DNA of 5,489 nucleotides from JARDZI01 sp041639705 (GTDB lineage Bacteria; Bacillota; Clostridia; Clostridiales; Caloramatoraceae): assembly GCA_041639705.1 (NCBI GenBank), contig JBEQBT010000228.1, positions 1 to 5,489 of the forward strand, read 5' to 3'. Under the pieces are notes generated by a model. That model did no database searches, was not told the DNA's origin, and was given only the letters and a program-made list of their open reading frames with translations. This document shows, piece after piece, positions 4,780 to 5,489 of this stretch (positions are counted from its first letter, which is position 1; every line of letters begins with the position of its first letter). The position numbers and the translations under genes are program-made.

Positions 4780-5285
4780 TTATTTTTCAGGTTTTATATT
4801 GTTTAATATATTCTTTCCTTTGCTATACATCTCATTGTATAAATTCTCTGGCAGGAGCAGCCCTCCAGTTGCCCAGGATACATGTACTGTATTCTCTGGT
4901 GCTTCCACTAGGACTGGTCCTAAAAGACATGCTTTAATACCTCATAAATTCCTCCCCTTGCCTTAATAGAGCCTGCAATTTTTAAATGGCTATCACATTT
5001 TAGAAAAAGCCTTCCATTAACTTTCTTATTGTGCCTCATCTCAATTTCATTTTTCATTGAAGGTATTTCTATTAGCTCAGACTCAATTATTCCATCCCCT
5101 GTCTCGGGGAAAAGTTTTCTTATTAGAGGTGAAAACCTTTTAAGTCTACTTTCAGCATCTAAAATATCTTCATATTTTAATTCTGTTTCCTCAAGTGCTA
5201 TACTACTTTGCTTTTTTTTAGGATTTATCCAAACAACTGGTTTTAATTCTAGGACATCATCAAACACTTTATTATGGCCCAGCAT
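4780..5285 (-). pseudogene. dsdA: D-serine ammonia-lyase (dsdA) remnant with a large internal deletion
   Basis: Intact DsdA (about 440 residues) is a PLP enzyme that deaminates D-serine to pyruvate and ammonia. The first 119 codons match its N-terminus: WINP, ESRLKRFSPLIRKLFPET, DGIIESELIEIP, and KCDSHLKIAGSIKARGGIYEVL with the PLP-binding lysine K108. The frame then stops at 4920-4922. Another frame from about 4932 to the stop at 4780-4782 encodes NTVHVSWATGGLLLPENLYN and YSKGK, which resemble the DsdA C-terminus (HLVWATGGGMVPEE in E. coli, from memory). The middle part, with most of the catalytic domain, is gone, so the product cannot be active. The ATG still has AAGGAGG 7 bases upstream. 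A 121-residue truncated protein could still be made. The sequence looks little decayed otherwise, suggesting a recent deletion. Confidence 0.9.
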
Positions 5286-5292
5286 TTTATTA

Positions 5293-5299
5293 CCTCCTT
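5293..5299 (-). promoter_or_regulatory. Intact ribosome binding site of the dsdA remnant
   Basis: AAGGAGG on the minus strand, 7 bases before the ATG at 5283-5285. Its preservation shows the true start of the former gene. No convincing promoter was found in the roughly 65 bases between it and the hairpin-ended repeat; a TAAAAT near 5320 has no good -35 partner. Confidence 0.8.
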
Positions 5300-5363
5300 A
5301 TTTTCCAATATGGCATATTTTAGAAAGAATGCGTAACAATTAAAGTGAAACATGATAGAGCTG

Positions 5364-5489
5364 TAGTGGTCGATGCCCACATCGACAGGTCATTAACGTG
5401 GTAGGCGATACCTACATCAATTGTGGGAATCCCATATGCCGAAAATAACATGCCGATGTGGGCATCGGCCACTACAGTGCACGTTATTC
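5364..5489 (-). repeat. REPIN-like hairpin-ended repeat, copy 2 (runs off the window)
   Basis: Exact reverse complement of 1257-1382 over all 126 visible bases. Its core (5363-5475) starts with GTAG and ends with CTAC, so here both ends keep the same tetranucleotide before the 7-bp hairpins at 5369-5386 and 5452-5469. The identity with copy 1 continues 14 bases past the core to the window edge, so the shared block may be longer. It sits just upstream of the dsdA remnant. Confidence 0.88.

Noticed and set aside
5029..5343. 104-codon plus-strand frame opposite dsdA
   Set aside because: It is the antisense shadow of the dsdA N-terminal coding sequence and shows no protein family features.
1257..5489. 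Composite transposon with the inverted repeats as its ends
   Set aside because: The enclosed genes are ordinary chromosomal genes (hslO, a methyltransferase, yprB-like, ybjQ-like), with no transposase and no target-site duplication visible. The repeats look like independently placed small elements.

Overview
The window is AT-rich and looks like a chromosomal segment of a low-GC Gram-positive bacterium, most likely a member of the class Clostridia. The reasons are: strong AGGAGG-type ribosome binding sites, a TTG start codon, tRNA genes that encode their own CCA ends, a Val-Asp-Phe-Gly-Cys tRNA cluster, a Firmicute-type Hsp33, and copies of the palindromic repeat that reads TGTCATCCTGA...GAAGGATCTT, which is common in clostridial genomes. 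I cannot name the genus. Every gene lies on the minus strand, so the window is best read from right to left.

Right end (5489 to 4780): the window opens inside a short repeat with hairpin ends. This is followed by a dsdA (D-serine ammonia-lyase) pseudogene that keeps its ribosome binding site, its N-terminal ~120 codons and its last ~40 codons, but has lost the middle ~270-290 codons and shifted frame. A perfect 28-bp-stem palindromic repeat follows.

Middle (4640 to 1503): a small YbjQ/UPF0145 gene has its own promoter and terminator. Next comes a YprB-like DEDD-type 3'-5' exonuclease gene starting at TTG, then a degraded copy of the palindromic repeat. A class I SAM-dependent methyltransferase gene is translationally coupled to hslO (redox chaperone Hsp33), and an intrinsic terminator overlaps the hslO stop codon.

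Left part (1500 to 1): a ~350-bp stretch without a convincing gene holds the second copy of the hairpin-ended repeat, in opposite orientation to the copy at the right edge and identical to it over all 126 visible bases. Two sigma-A-like promoters then drive a five-gene tRNA operon (Val, Asp, Phe, Gly, Cys) ending at a strong terminator at 198-226. Three of its four spacers hold copies of a 50/51-bp unit made of two small hairpins; the other spacer is only 4 bp.

The protein genes do not form one pathway. Hsp33 is an oxidative-stress chaperone, the methyltransferase has no assignable substrate, and YbjQ and YprB are housekeeping or poorly characterised. The most unusual feature is the repeat content: a REPIN-like element pair bracketing the whole protein-coding block, and the structured repeat spacers in the tRNA operon.
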